From the NCBI GenBank assembly GCA_022575985.1, contig JAKSXM010000272.1, positions 23,556,501 through 23,620,500 of the forward strand: a stretch of 64,000 bases of DNA, given 5' to 3'. The position numbers and the translations under genes are program-made. Of this stretch, positions 37,448 to 48,719 are shown in pieces. The stretch comes from Anagrus nilaparvatae (lineage: Eukaryota; Arthropoda; Insecta; Hymenoptera; Mymaridae). Every line of letters begins with the position of its first letter. Position 1 is the first letter of the stretch. Below the pieces are notes generated by a model. The model was not told the DNA's origin. It made no database searches and was given only the letters and a program-made list of their open reading frames with translations.

Positions 37448-40367
37448 TTAGTTTTTAAAATCTTCTTGTATTTTTTGCAATGTTTTCCCTCTATTATCGG
37501 GAATAAAAAATATAAGAAAAGGCAGTGACAATAAAGATATTAATGACAACAAGCAAAACAAATAAAATTCTCCAAAAAAATTAATAAATGGTTGATATGA
37601 TTTAATTGATAAAAAACGTACAAATGTAGAGACTAAAAGAGCAAGCATTGTGCCAATGCTTTTAAAATTTGCTGGAAATATTTCTCCTAAAATAATATAA
37701 GGAATGGATGAAATTCCAAACGGCGTTAAAACAGAAAATACCAATAAAGATAAAAATAGCAGCAGTTGAGTATCATCTGAATTAATTTTATGATCAATCA
37801 AATAAAATTGAATGGCTAATCCTATGATGCCCACAGAATTACCTAAATTTGAAAGTATCAGCCAAAATTTTCTTTTGAATTTATCAATACAAAATATTTG
37901 TAAAATTGAACAAACAAAATCGATACTTCTAACCCCTATTACAGCCAATGAAGGTTTTATCAATTCAAATTTCGCTGATTTTAAAATTAACTCTAAATAT
38001 GCACAAACTATTATTTCACCATTAATTTCAATGTAAGTGAACAACAGTAAGAGAATCAGTAAATTCTTTTTTAAGTGTGGAGTCTTCATTTCTTTGATCA
38101 CATCAAAGTAGGAACCCTTTTTGGACTCTTCAACGTACTTTTTAATATCAGCTAATTCTTCTTCTACGTTTTTGTTATTCCTGTACCATCCTAATGCTTC
38201 GCTAGCTTTTTTTAAATGGTTATTTTTATGCAAATTGTATGGTGAGTCTGGTATTAAAAATAAAATTAAAGCACCAATCAAACTTACGAATATGAATATC
38301 ATACTATAAAATGACAATGATAGAAAACTTCCTAAAATAGTGGTTGTCAAGTCACCAATAGAATAACCAATAAAGACTGTTTCAAAAAAAGCTCCCCTAG
38401 TTTTTGAGTTTGCAATTTCTGCACAAAATAAAGAGCAGGCAACAGTTGAAATTCCAACACCTACTCCAGATACAAAACGTGAAATATAAAGCATGACTAC
38501 CGATTTTGCAATACACATAAAAATCCAACCTAACAATAATGGAAAGAAACTGATAAAAGACGAGGTTTTGCTACCTAAAAATATAATAAAAGTTGTTCCA
38601 ATAAATACGCCTAAAAGTTTTCCGATTAGAAATATCGATGCCACCCAAGAAGCTTGATCCAAACTAATTTTTATTTCTGAATCTGAAGTTGTTAATCTAG
38701 CTAAGTAAGGTGACGTCCATCCTGAATGAGCTCCTACTTGTATTTTTAGGATCATCGCTAAAATAAAAAAAGTTTGAAAAAATATGTATTGTATTAATAA
38801 AGTATATTATTTTATAGATGCACGCGCAAAAGATTTCGCGCAAGAACTTTTATTACAAAAATTATAACAAATATTAAGGTTTTGTTAATTAGTGATCCAC
38901 GCCTTAGAAAAATTGTATTAAAATATGTGTGAAAACTGTATAAAGTACTCGAAAGTAGTTGAATCCTTAACGTTTTTTGTTGCGACCGTTTACTTACTTA
39001 TAAATTTTATATAATTTTCATTTTTAAATTATCACTATTTCATCCGGCTCGAAGGACCATGAATTATTAAAATAAAACTCCAGTAAAATATGATAGGAAG
39101 CGCTGTTTAGAGGAAAAACGTTTGAAAATATTGATTTGAAATAAATTTAGAAACTTATTAGGTTCACGTTAAAAAATACTTATTTAATATAAATTTAGTC
39201 ACTTTAGTTTATTTACACTTTAATTAATGTTTTGTTGAACTTGTTATTTTTGAGTAATTTAAAAGAGCGTGGACTGTAATTTGATTTAAAAATATATTCA
39301 ATTTATTTATCTGGGCAGCATATGTATGCTTAAATATAACTAGCGACGAATGACCAAAGAATGAGAGCGAGCTGAGTGCAGGAAACAGTTTTATCGAAGT
39401 TTTATAAAAACTCGTAAAACTTTAGAGAAATACGGACCGTACTCAACAGATAAAGAGTATAAATGATAAAATAATATTATTACGCGCGATAAATTCAAAA
39501 TGAAAATTATTTAAAATTTCTAATTAAGTAACTGGCCGGAACACTTTTCATTCAAAAAATCTTCTATAAATTTCTATTCATTCAGTAAAGTATAATTTTT
39601 AATGTATTTTAAACTTATTTATACTGGTTTTTAATTATCCAGGAAAATTTACCGTCAACAATTAAAGTTTTTTAATAATTATTTCTTATAAAAAATTACT
39701 TTAAAAAATATCTGATGTAATAGCTAGCTGTATCATGAAAAATTCAAACTCTGTAGGTCAGAAAAAACCCAAGTTTTAACTCTTTGGACTCTTTTGGTAA
39801 ACAAAAGTATTTATAATAGCTACTAAATTATAAAGTTTTAATAATTGGAACTATATTTAAAAAAAATTTGTTTTCATTTATCAGTACACAAGGAAAACAT
39901 GAGTTTGGTTTACTATCAGTATTAGATAAGACATGAAGTACAAAAAGAAAAGAATTTTATACGAAGTAAGGTCACTTGAATTTTTCTTTGAATTATAAAA
40001 ATGCTTATGTAATTTAATTCTTTAATGTAAAAAACATTCAAGCATTCATCAATTAAGTGTGCTTAGATTTTCATTAATTATAATGTGGCTAAAATTTTTG
40101 ATCCACATGGCGCGATTCAGATGGTATACAAATATTTACTGAACAAATGCCACTAGATTTATTCCAGTTGCACAAATGTATAATTTTTTACCATTTGAAC
40201 TGTTCATTTTTTAGTGTAGGTAATTTTATTCACATTGTATTAAGAGTCTAAAAAATCAATAAAATAAAATTTAATTAAGCAAAAATTAATTTATAATTAC
40301 CTCCAATACCAGCTATCCATAATTTATTAAAACAGCAAATACTGCTTAGAAAAGAACTTTTATACAT
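37448..40367 (-). CDS. Tret1-like transporter, subfamily C, gene 1
   Basis: Predicted 458 residues from complement(37448..38757) and complement(40301..40367), with a 1,543-base intron. Exon 1 begins MYKSSFL and ends LWIAGIG before the GTAATT donor; exon 2 starts CG-ATG after a TAG acceptor. The fold is kept (CAEIA...TRG, DSPYNL after TM6), but TM7 reads EINGEI instead of Q-x-x-G-x-N, the TM8-9 loop reads DKFKRK, and the C-terminal PETKGK is changed to PDNRGKTLQKIQ. A sister copy lies at 44.0 kb with the same exon sizes. Function as a membrane carrier is likely; the substrate is open. Confidence 0.86.
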
Positions 40368-40660
40368 ATTTAGTGTTGCAGTAAAAATTTTAGTTATTAA
40401 AAAATAAAATAAAGAAAGTAACGTGTAATATGATGTGCTTTAGATATTTTTACTGCATTTATAACAATTTATTGGCATTTAATTTATTATTGCATAATTA
40501 ATTTTATTAATTACTCTATTGAAGTTAATTTCACATATATATTTTCTATACCCGCGTCGTTAGGTTGAAATAAAACACAATTTAAAAAAATATATATTAA
40601 ACAATTTTTATTATAAATTATTTATTTAAAAAATTATTATTATAATTATTTTTTATCATC

Positions 40661-40697
40661 GCTAGTAGTCGAGTGGTTAGCGCTTCCGCTATCGAAT
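40661..40697 (+). repeat. tRNA-like fragment, copy 1
   Basis: GCTAGTAGTCGAGTGGTTAG followed by CGCTTCCGCT looks like the D-arm half of a tRNA with a pol III A box (TAGTCGAGTGG). No B box, T-arm or acceptor stem follows, so it is a fragment or SINE head rather than a tRNA. It recurs at 46507. Confidence 0.5.
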
Positions 40698-40799
40698 ATT
40701 TATATATTTAAATGCGAGGAACAATGATGCAGAATAGAAAAAGAGGAAAAAAATAATATTTGATCGAGGCTACGACCAACTTTAATGGGTTAATAAAAA

Positions 40800-41235
40800 C
40801 TATCATTAGTTAACAACCCTTAAAACCACCCTTATAGCCTAAAATTCGAATTTGTTCTATATTTTTTCGAAAATGTATGAAAATAATTTTTTATTTTCAA
40901 TTTTTTCCCCAAAACTTAATACTTTCAATTTTTAGTTATTTATTTCAACTCTTTTATTAAAAAAAAATCCTACCTGAAAAAACATAGATTTTCATAGTCT
41001 TCCTCCCTTAAAAGAAATTTTAAATATTATAAAGAAAAATTGAAGAGTCCCGATACTCTACATAGATTTCTCCAACAGTTTTCCTATATTAATGAGATAT
41101 ATAATAGATATGAGAAATTAAATGCTCCGAAGGACTTTTATGTCATTTCAAAGAACGATACGAACTTCAGTCCTAGATTGATTTAGTACCTAAATTAACT
41201 ATATTATCAAATTAGATAGTTTTATAAAAATTCAC
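40800..41235. other. Intergenic DNA with duplicated block
   Basis: The right half (from 41110) resembles 34985-35125. Nothing coding was seen. Confidence 0.4.
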
Positions 41236-41239
41236 GTGC

Positions 41240-41600
41240 TTAACAGCAAGTGAAAGATAGCTCCCAAAAAAATAGGTAATAAAGTAGATATTGGAAAACC
41301 AATCAACAGAATGGTATGCAATGTTCCGCTATATTTTGCCCTTGATATTTCAGAATTATAAAAAGGATAGCAAACAAAGGCATTTTAAAATAAAAGATCC
41401 AATGAATGTCCCTTAAAATCTTCCAGTAAAATATAATGATGACAACCAAGAAGCTTGATCCAAATTGATTGTCGTTTCAAAATCTGATGAGGTTAATCTA
41501 GCTAAATGTGGAGATCGCCATTCAAAATTTGCTCCAATTTATATTTGAAAAATCACCGTTAAAAACTTAAAATTTATATCAAAGCGCATGCAAAAGAAGT
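41240..41600 (-). pseudogene. Subfamily B transporter pseudogene
   Basis: The minus strand resembles the N-terminal half of the B genes: the exon 2 start with its QIQ...GWQSP region, the linked QASWVAS stretch, then a jump across a deletion to the SEIS...RG region. A large part of TM2-TM4 is missing, frames shift, and nothing C-terminal remains. By position relative to the tRNA-like fragment and the C gene it corresponds to the intact B gene at 47.0-48.5 kb. Confidence 0.8.
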
Positions 41601-42526
41601 TCCAAATAAATAGGTTTAAATATAGGTAAATTAAAAAAAAATAAATAAAATATAATTCAAGTTAAAGTAGTATTTAATAAATAATATACCATAATTTCCA
41701 AAAATAGTAAAAATTGAATATCTCCAAAAGTACGATAGCTGAGTCTCAAAACTATGACCTATGTCACCCGCAGACTTTTTTTCTTTATTCTGACACCAGT
41801 TTTATGTAATTTCGTTTATTGTTTGGACCCTGATGATAAAACACACACATACACAGCCACACAAATAATTTATTAAAAATACTATATAAAAAATAACAAA
41901 ATGAAAAAATTTTTTTTTAACCATCTTCAAAAATATCCGTTTTGAATAAATATTTAAGAGAATACGTAAGAATTTGTGCAAAATCAAATACCACAAAGTG
42001 TGACTGTAAAGATTTTCAATAGTCTTGAGATGTTTCAATTTTTGTTAAAAATTTCAAAAAGTTTTATTAAGTTCAAATACAATAAAAATTAAATATCTGA
42101 AAAACTACGATAGCTGTGCAAAAATCTATAGCCTATGTCACCCGCATGCTTTTTTTCTTCATTGTGACCTCGGTTTTATATAAATTTGTTCGGCAGATCT
42201 TTAGTTATAAAAGCCCAAAATTTGTACTCATAGACACACAAATAAATTTTTAAATATATAGAGTAGTAAGATGTTTTTTATGCAAATGTAAAGTATGAGT
42301 GTGCTAAACTGAAACTAAAACTTGAATATTACAAAAAAAATTGTTTTGAAATTATTAATTTTATTCAAAATATAAACATTTGAATTTTATTTTATCCGCT
42401 CCGTAAATAAATTCTGCGTCGATTAAAAAAGAGACTAGTAAATTTTGAGCTATTTACTTATTTTTATTTTTTTAATTGACACTAAATTTAATTGCGAAGT
42501 GGTTGAAATAAAAGTTAACAATAAAG
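41600..42526. repeat. Intergenic DNA with a ~105-bp direct repeat
   Basis: The segments at about 41706-41812 and 42083-42190 match (CTATGTCACCCGCA, then CTTTTTTTCTT and GTTTTAT), with a period of about 377 bases. A (CA)n-like tract lies at 41840-41865. No coding content. Confidence 0.55.
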
Positions 42527-42538
42527 TTAATTATTTTA

Positions 42539-43554
42539 TTCTTGTTTTATCTTTTTTAATGACCAGAACTGGGCTATATGAAAAGAAACTTTAGAAGGTT
42601 CTTTTTATTTTTTCATAGATTTTTTTTATTTTTGTTAGACGTTTCGCCTATTTTATTATAGGCCTTTTCAATAACTATAACGTATAATTATAAAATTGAT
42701 ATAAAGTAATTATAATTTAAATAAACTGATAAAAAAATTTACCTATGAATAACTGTACATAAAAAATATATAAAATTATTCGTATTGAAATGTTTTTGTA
42801 CATAACTATTACAAAATATATTTAAATTTAAATTGATTGCTCTTTAAAAAATAACTATTAAATATTATTTTTATAAAAAGTATACATAAATTTTAAAAAA
42901 ATACATGACTATGTATATCGCATGCTTTATGAGCAGACGACATGTAAATAATCATACGTTGTGTATTGCTATCGCTTCTTCAGTTTGTTGATGGTGTGTA
43001 TGTACGACACATTCACATTAGTATCTTCTTTTATATTTATTGTTGGTGCATGTAGATGTATGTTTAAGCTTTCAGATACTTTTCTTTTTACCCACTTGCT
43101 TTCTTGATCAACTATGTATACATTATTGAAATCAAATTCATGATGTTCTGTATTTTGATGTTGTGTTATATCTGAAGTTTTGTTTTTTTGCTGTTCATTT
43201 ATCCTCATGTAAAAAGAACGTTTAGTTTCACCAATATACATTTGTGGGCAATCCTTGCATTTGATTTTATAAACAATTCCAGTTTTGTTGTGCTTGAAAT
43301 CAATTTTTCCCTTTCTGATAAATTTGCTGAGGTTCTTATTAATGTTAGGGATTACCTGATATTTATTTTTGTAAAGTCCATATTTATATGGGTTTTTTAT
43401 GAAGATTTTATTTTGTGGACATTCAGTTTGGCATTTTGTATGTTTTGTCTGTTGAAATCACAATTTATTAATAGATTTTTTCTTTTGTTGATATAATTCA
43501 AGATAAAATACATTGGATATTTATTAGCACAAAGGATCAAATTATTTTAAGAAT
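42539..43554 (-). mobile_element. Penelope-like element fragment with 12-bp target duplication
   Basis: The minus strand encodes the end of a Penelope-like polyprotein: KCKDCPQMYIGETKRSF is the GIY-YIG endonuclease signature with its preceding cysteine pair, followed by QHQNTEHHEFDF. An open frame continues upstream to at least 43430. The reverse-transcriptase part is missing, so the copy is 5'-truncated. The 12-base TTAATTATTTTA occurs exactly at both borders (42527-42538 and 43555-43566). The sister segment near 37.1 kb lacks the insert. Confidence 0.85.
42969..43430 (-). pseudogene. GIY-YIG endonuclease part of a Penelope-like ORF
   Basis: About 150 codons are open. The C-x2-C pair, YIGET, an Arg eleven residues on, and the H-x...E-H region are in the family order. 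The frame ends in LKKR at a normal-looking stop, so the 3' end of the ORF is complete while the 5' end is gone. Confidence 0.75.
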
Positions 43555-43983
43555 TTAATTATTTTAGTTTATACAGAAATAAATAAATACAGAATAGAGA
43601 AGTACGCCTCATATTGCTTGAATATTCATGAAATTTTAAAATAATTTGGGTTTTTTAATCTTTAATTTAACGATTACTATTCGATTACTTTATTCATTCT
43701 TTAATCACAGTGTATTTTTTGTTTATTTTAATTAACTTTTGGACACATAACAACTAGGCGAATTTTTGAATAGCTGCTTGAAAACCTACTTAAAAATTCG
43801 AGCAATATATATTTGCAGTTTATAATTTATTAAGTAACAAAATTTTTTCCAAATTGCTAATTACAATTTTGGCACAGTTTTGCATTGAAAAAATTTTCCA
43901 GTTGCTGTTACCATAAAGAAAATTAAAAAAAAAAGGATTTTACTCATTTAAAATACGAGCACCGTGGCATGGTGGGACTTTGC

Positions 43984-46198
43984 TTAGTTTTTAAAATCTT
44001 CTTGTATTTTTTGCAAAGTTTTCCCTCTATTATCGGGAATAAAAAATATAAGAAAAGGCAGTGACAATAAAGATATTAATGACAACAAGCAAAACAAATA
44101 AAATTCTCCAAAAAAATTAATAAACGGTTGATATGATTTAATTGATAAGAAACCTGCAGATGAAGACACTAAAAAAGCAAGCATTGAGCCAAAACTTTTA
44201 AAATTTGCTGGAAATATTTCTCCTAAAATAATATAAGGAATTGATGAAATTCCAAACGGCGTTAAAACAGAAAATACCAATAAAGATAAAAATAACAGAA
44301 TTTGAGTATCATTTGAATTAATTTGGTGGTCAATCAAATAAAAATGAATGGCTAATCCTATGATACCCACAGAATTACCTAAATTTGAAAGTATCAGCCA
44401 AAATTTTCTTTTGAATTTATCAATACAAAATATTTGTAAAATTGAACAAACAAAATCGATACTTTTAACCACTATTACAGCCAATGAAGGTTTTATCATA
44501 TCAAATTTCGCTGATTTCAAAATTAACTCTAAATATGTACGAATAGTCATTTCACCATTAATTTCAATGTACATGAACAACAGTAAGACAATCAGTAAAT
44601 TCTTTTTCAAGTTCGGAGTCTTAATTTCTTGGATTACATCTAAGTAGGAACTCTTTTTAGACTCTTCAACGTATTTTGTAATATCAGTTAATTCTTCTTC
44701 TACGTTTTTGTTATTCCTGTACCATCCTAATGCTTCGCTAGCTTTTTTTGGATGGTTGTTTTTATGCAAATTGTATGGTGAGTCTGGTATTAAAAATAAA
44801 ATTAAAGCACCAATCAAACTTACGAATATAAATATCATACTATATAATGACAATGATAGAAAACTTCCTAAAATAGTGGTTGTCAAGTCACCAATGGAAA
44901 CACCAACAAAGACTGTTTCAAAAAAAGCTCCCCTAGTTTTTGAGTTTGCAATTTCTGCACAAAATAAAGAGCAGGCAGCAACTGCAATTCCAACACCTAC
45001 TCCAGATGCAAAACGTGAAATATAAAGCATGACTACTGATTTTGCAATACACATAAAAATCCAACCTAACAATAATGGAAAGAAACTGATAAAAGACGAG
45101 GTTTTGCTACCTAAAAATAGAACAAAAGTTGTTCCAATAAATACGCCTAAAAGTTTTCCGATTAGAAATATCGATGCCACCCAAGAAGCTTGATCCAAAC
45201 TAATTTTTATTTCTGAATCTGAAGTTGTTAATCTAGCTAAGTAAGGTGACGTCCATCCTATATGAGCTCCTATTTGTATTTCTAGGATCATCGCTAAAAC
45301 AAAATTTTTAAAATAAATGTATAGTTTTAATAAATTATAATGTATTTTATTGATGCACATGCGAAAGTTTTGCAATAGGAAAATATATGTAATTCATTAT
45401 TAATAATAGTTAACTTCTTTTATTTGTCAATTGTGATCGAATCATGTCGTACATCACAAAAGTTCAATAATTTTTGTAAATTAAAATTATTTACAATTCA
45501 AATATTATTTATATAAATGTCTCGCCAGGTGCTCATTCGTAATCTTTCACTATAAAATGTGTAACTTCCGCAAAAAATGAAAATACGAGTTTTGCCTACT
45601 ACTAGTATTAGATAAGATATGAAATACGTAAAGAAAAGAAGTTTATACGAAGTAAGGTCACTTGAATTTCGCGTTAAAATATTAAAATGCTTATGTGATT
45701 TAAACCAATACATGAGCTATGTTGTGTGACTAAAATTTTTCTATTTGATCCACATGGCGCAGTTCAGATAGTATAAAAATATTTTTTGCCCTCCCGGGCG
45801 TAAAACTCGTGTGTAAAGAATTTTCTGAACTCGTTCTACGCCTAGGTGGGCAAAAAATAGTGTAAACATCATGGGCAAAATACTTTAGACACGAGCGTGA
45901 ACACTTATCACTTGTCGTGCTAGTGCTCACGCTAGTGCCAAAACCTTTACGCCCTTACGCCCTTGATACTTAAAATACTATACTGAACAAATGCCACTAG
46001 ATTTATTCTATGGCTGTACAAATGTTTAATTTTTTACCATTTGAACAGTATTTTTTTAGTGTAGGTAATTTTATTTTCACGTATATTTAGAGTCTAAAAA
46101 ATCAATAAACTAATAAATAATTTATAATTACCTCCAATACCAGCTATCCATAATTTATCAAAACAACAAATACTGTTTAGAAAAGCACTTTTATACAT
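43984..46198 (-). CDS. Tret1-like transporter, subfamily C, gene 2
   Basis: Predicted 458 residues from complement(43984..45293) and complement(46132..46198); intron 838 bases. Exon 1 MYKSAFLNSICC...LWIAGIG parallels gene C1. An in-frame ATG can be read further up inside the intron, but the TAG acceptor and the phase-1 rule of the family argue against that start. TM7 reads EINGEM, the TM8-9 loop DKFKRK, and the C-terminus PDNRGKTLQKIQ. The last 50 codons are nearly identical to C1, while short blocks before them differ strongly. Its intron carries an insertion of about 190 bases absent from C1. Confidence 0.86.
45785..45975. mobile_element. ~190-bp insertion in the intron of gene C2
   Basis: Against the C1 intron (40125-40145, GTATACAAATATTTACTGAAC) this copy is interrupted after GTATAAAAATATT by a GC-richer block beginning TTTTGCCCTCCCGGGCGTAA and ending TTACGCCCTTGATACTTAA, after which the match resumes at CTGAACAAATGCC. 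The ends have GGGCGTAA/TTACGCCC complementarity, typical of a small TIR element. Confidence 0.65.
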
Positions 46199-46506
46199 AT
46201 TTAATTTTAGTGTTGCAGTAATAATTTTAGTAATTTAGAATTTAATTATTTCGAACTATTTTATGAAAAAAGTAACGTGTACTATGAAGAGTACTATGAT
46301 GTGCTTTATAATAATATTGACATTTAAATTATTATTGTATAATTAATTTTATTGAAGTTAATTTTACGTATATATTTTCTATACCCGCGTCACTATAGTT
46401 AAACTTTAGGTTGAATTAAAACACAATTTAAAAAATTATATATTAAACAATTTTTATCATAAATTGTTTATTTGAAAAATTATTATTATAATTATTTTTT
46501 ATCATC

Positions 46507-46543
46507 GCTAGTAGTCGAGTGGTTAGCGCTTCCGCTTTCGAAT
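46507..46543 (+). repeat. tRNA-like fragment, copy 2
   Basis: One base different from the copy at 40661 over the 37 bases, in the same context upstream of a C gene. It shows that the fragment was duplicated with the gene. Confidence 0.5.
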
Positions 46544-46599
46544 ATTTATATATTTAAATGCGATGCAGAATAGAAAAAGAGGAAAAAAATAATATTCGA

Positions 46600-47010
46600 T
46601 CGAGGTGACGACCAACTTTAATGCGGCTTATTACGGCTAAAAGTTTGTATTATTCGAAAAAAACGGCAAGAAAACTTTTTTTTTTTTTTTCACCCCTTAG
46701 ACCCTAAAAACTAAACCCAATTATAAAATTTGATAGAAAAATGAAATTATATTGAATAAAAATATCTAAGCTGTGAAAAGTATGTAATCTTTATCAAAAA
46801 AATATTACAATTTTACAAAAAAATCTTATTTAATTTATTGCAATTTTGTATTAAAAAGATCAGACCGCAGCGATTAAAAAATATTATTAACACTGGTAAC
46901 TGTATAAATAAATTTAGTATAAAAATACATTTGTATATCAGCAACGAGCAACATAAATGAACAATGCGTAAATGCAAAAAAAATTTACAAAGTCCTTAAT
47001 TATTAAAAAC
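46600..47010. other. Intergenic DNA between C2 and B3
   Basis: Contains the block 46825-46930 shared with 35215-35310. No gene. Confidence 0.4.
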
Positions 47011-48489
47011 TTAAGCATTTAACATTTTTTCTTTTTCTTCGATCACGTTGATATTTTTCGTTTCTGGGTGTTTAGAACATTCTAATTCTTCTTGAATTTG
47101 TTGCAATGATTTGCCTTTTGTTTCAGGAATAAACATAATAATAAATGGAAATGCCATTATTACAAGCAATCCTAACAAGGTATACGTGTAAAATTCGCCT
47201 ATTAAGTTTACTGTCGGTTGATAGATTTTCGTTGAAATGCAACTTGATATTCCATTTGAAAAATTAACAAACAAAGACCCAATCCCTTTGATATTTGATG
47301 GAAATATTTCTCCTAAAATTACGAAACAAATTGTCTCTAATCCTAATGTGAGCCCAATGAAATATAACGTTAAAGAAATAAATGGTATTATTTGAAATTT
47401 CGTTGGACATATTTCATGTTCAATCATATAAAAACGTATAATCAAGCCTATCATACATAAAAGTATTCCAAAATTTGAAATTAATAGCACAGTTTTTCGC
47501 TTAAAACATTCAATAATAAATATTGCTAAAATTGAAAAGACAATGCTGATGCCTTGAATACACATAACAGCAACTGAAGGTTTTATTAAATGAAATTTAG
47601 CTTTTTCCAAAATTATCTGAGAATATGAAGAGAAAATATTTAAGCCACTAATCGACATGTAAATGAATAAAATCGTAACAATAATTAAGTTTTTTTTCAC
47701 GTAAGACACTTTGAAATGCTTAATATTTTCTAAAAACGTATTATTTTTTGATGAACTGATATATTTTTCAATCCCATTTAATTCTTCATCGACATCTTGT
47801 TCTCCTCTGTACTTCTGTAGTGATTTTTTAGCTCCTATGAAATCATTTTTCTTGGTCAAATTATAAGGCGAATCAGGCAAATATAAAAAAATTGCGATTC
47901 CTATCAGACAAGTTGTTAAAAAAATGGTGCTAAACATTGCAAGTGAAAGATAACTGCCTAAAATACATGCTAAGAAAATAGATATTTGCATTCCAACAGT
48001 CATCGAAGCAAGCAAAGTGCCTCTATAATTTGCACTTGAGATTTCTGAACAATAAAGAGGATAGCAAACAAATGTCATACCAGTTCCCAAACCAGCAATA
48101 AATCTTGCTGTACTTAATAATAGATATGAATTTGCTAATAAGGTTGAAATCCAGCTCAACAACATTAGAATAAAACACGAAAAATTTGATTTTTTACTTC
48201 CAAATAATTGAAAAAAAAACGCTCCAATAAATGCACCTAAGAGTTTTCCAATTTGAAATATTGACGCTACCCAAGAAGCTTGATCCAAATTGATTGTCAT
48301 TTCAAAATTCGTTGAGGTTAACCTTGCTAAATATGGAGATTGCCATCCAAAATGTGCTCCTATTTGTATTTGTAGGATCATCACTAAAATTTTAAAATTT
48401 ATGTCAAAACTCATGCAAAAAAAGTTGATCACTGATTTGTTTTTTTTACCTCCAACACCTGCTATCCATAATGAACACGAGTGTCCCAT
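47011..48489 (-). CDS. Tret1-like transporter, subfamily B, gene 3
   Basis: Predicted 470 residues from complement(47011..48383) and complement(48450..48489). The intron is 66 bases, a multiple of three and free of stops, so the unspliced message would read as 492 residues; splicing is favoured because it restores the exon join of the other B genes (a Val codon before MILQIQ). Exon 1 is MGHSCSLWIAGVG. Motifs are SEIS...YRG, DSPYNL after TM6, ISGLN in TM7, ECFKRK in the TM8-9 loop (the Asp and the first Arg of the family motif are both changed), and PETKGKSLQQIQEE with the full charged tail ending EKMLNA. It is more distant from B1 and B2 than they are from each other. Confidence 0.86.
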   Translation of the reverse strand: MGHSCSLWIAGVGGKKNKSVINFFCMSFDINFKILVMILQIQIGAHFGWQSPYLARLTSTNFEMTINLDQASWVASIFQIGKLLGAFIGAFFFQLFGSKKSNFSCFILMLLSWISTLLANSYLLLSTARFIAGLGTGMTFVCYPLYCSEISSANYRGTLLASMTVGMQISIFLACILGSYLSLAMFSTIFLTTCLIGIAIFLYLPDSPYNLTKKNDFIGAKKSLQKYRGEQDVDEELNGIEKYISSSKNNTFLENIKHFKVSYVKKNLIIVTILFIYMSISGLNIFSSYSQIILEKAKFHLIKPSVAVMCIQGISIVFSILAIFIIECFKRKTVLLISNFGILLCMIGLIIRFYMIEHEICPTKFQIIPFISLTLYFIGLTLGLETICFVILGEIFPSNIKGIGSLFVNFSNGISSCISTKIYQPTVNLIGEFYTYTLLGLLVIMAFPFIIMFIPETKGKSLQQIQEELECSKHPETKNINVIEEKEKMLNA

Positions 48490-48660
48490 TTTTTGTTTTT
48501 TAACAGAATGTACTTTTAATAATTAACTGGTCATTTAACCATGTTTTTTGTTGAATTGTGACAATTTATTTTTACGTCTCATATTATTTTCATAAATATA
48601 ATTACTATAAAGTTAAAGAAGAACTAATTGAGTATTTTACATGATATGCCTATTAAAATT

Positions 48661-48713
48661 AATAAAGTAAAGTCAACCTTGATCTTCTTTTATGTATAAA
48701 AATTGCATTATCA
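48661..48713 (-). promoter_or_regulatory. Conserved B-gene promoter block (gene B3)
   Basis: TGATAA (48708-48713) and TTTTTATAC (48694-48702) are kept in register with B1 and B2. The second GATA-type site is lost (CTTTATTA instead of CTTTATCA). Confidence 0.5.
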
Positions 48714-48719
48714 GAATAG

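Noticed and set aside
40661..40730. Functional tRNA gene
   Set aside because: Only the D-arm half is tRNA-like; no B box, T-arm or pairing acceptor stem.
45289..45375. Upstream ATG for gene C2 giving a longer N-terminus
   Set aside because: The frame crosses a TAG acceptor at the exon 2 border used by all family members; an exon 1 with WIAGIG and a donor is present at 46132-46198.
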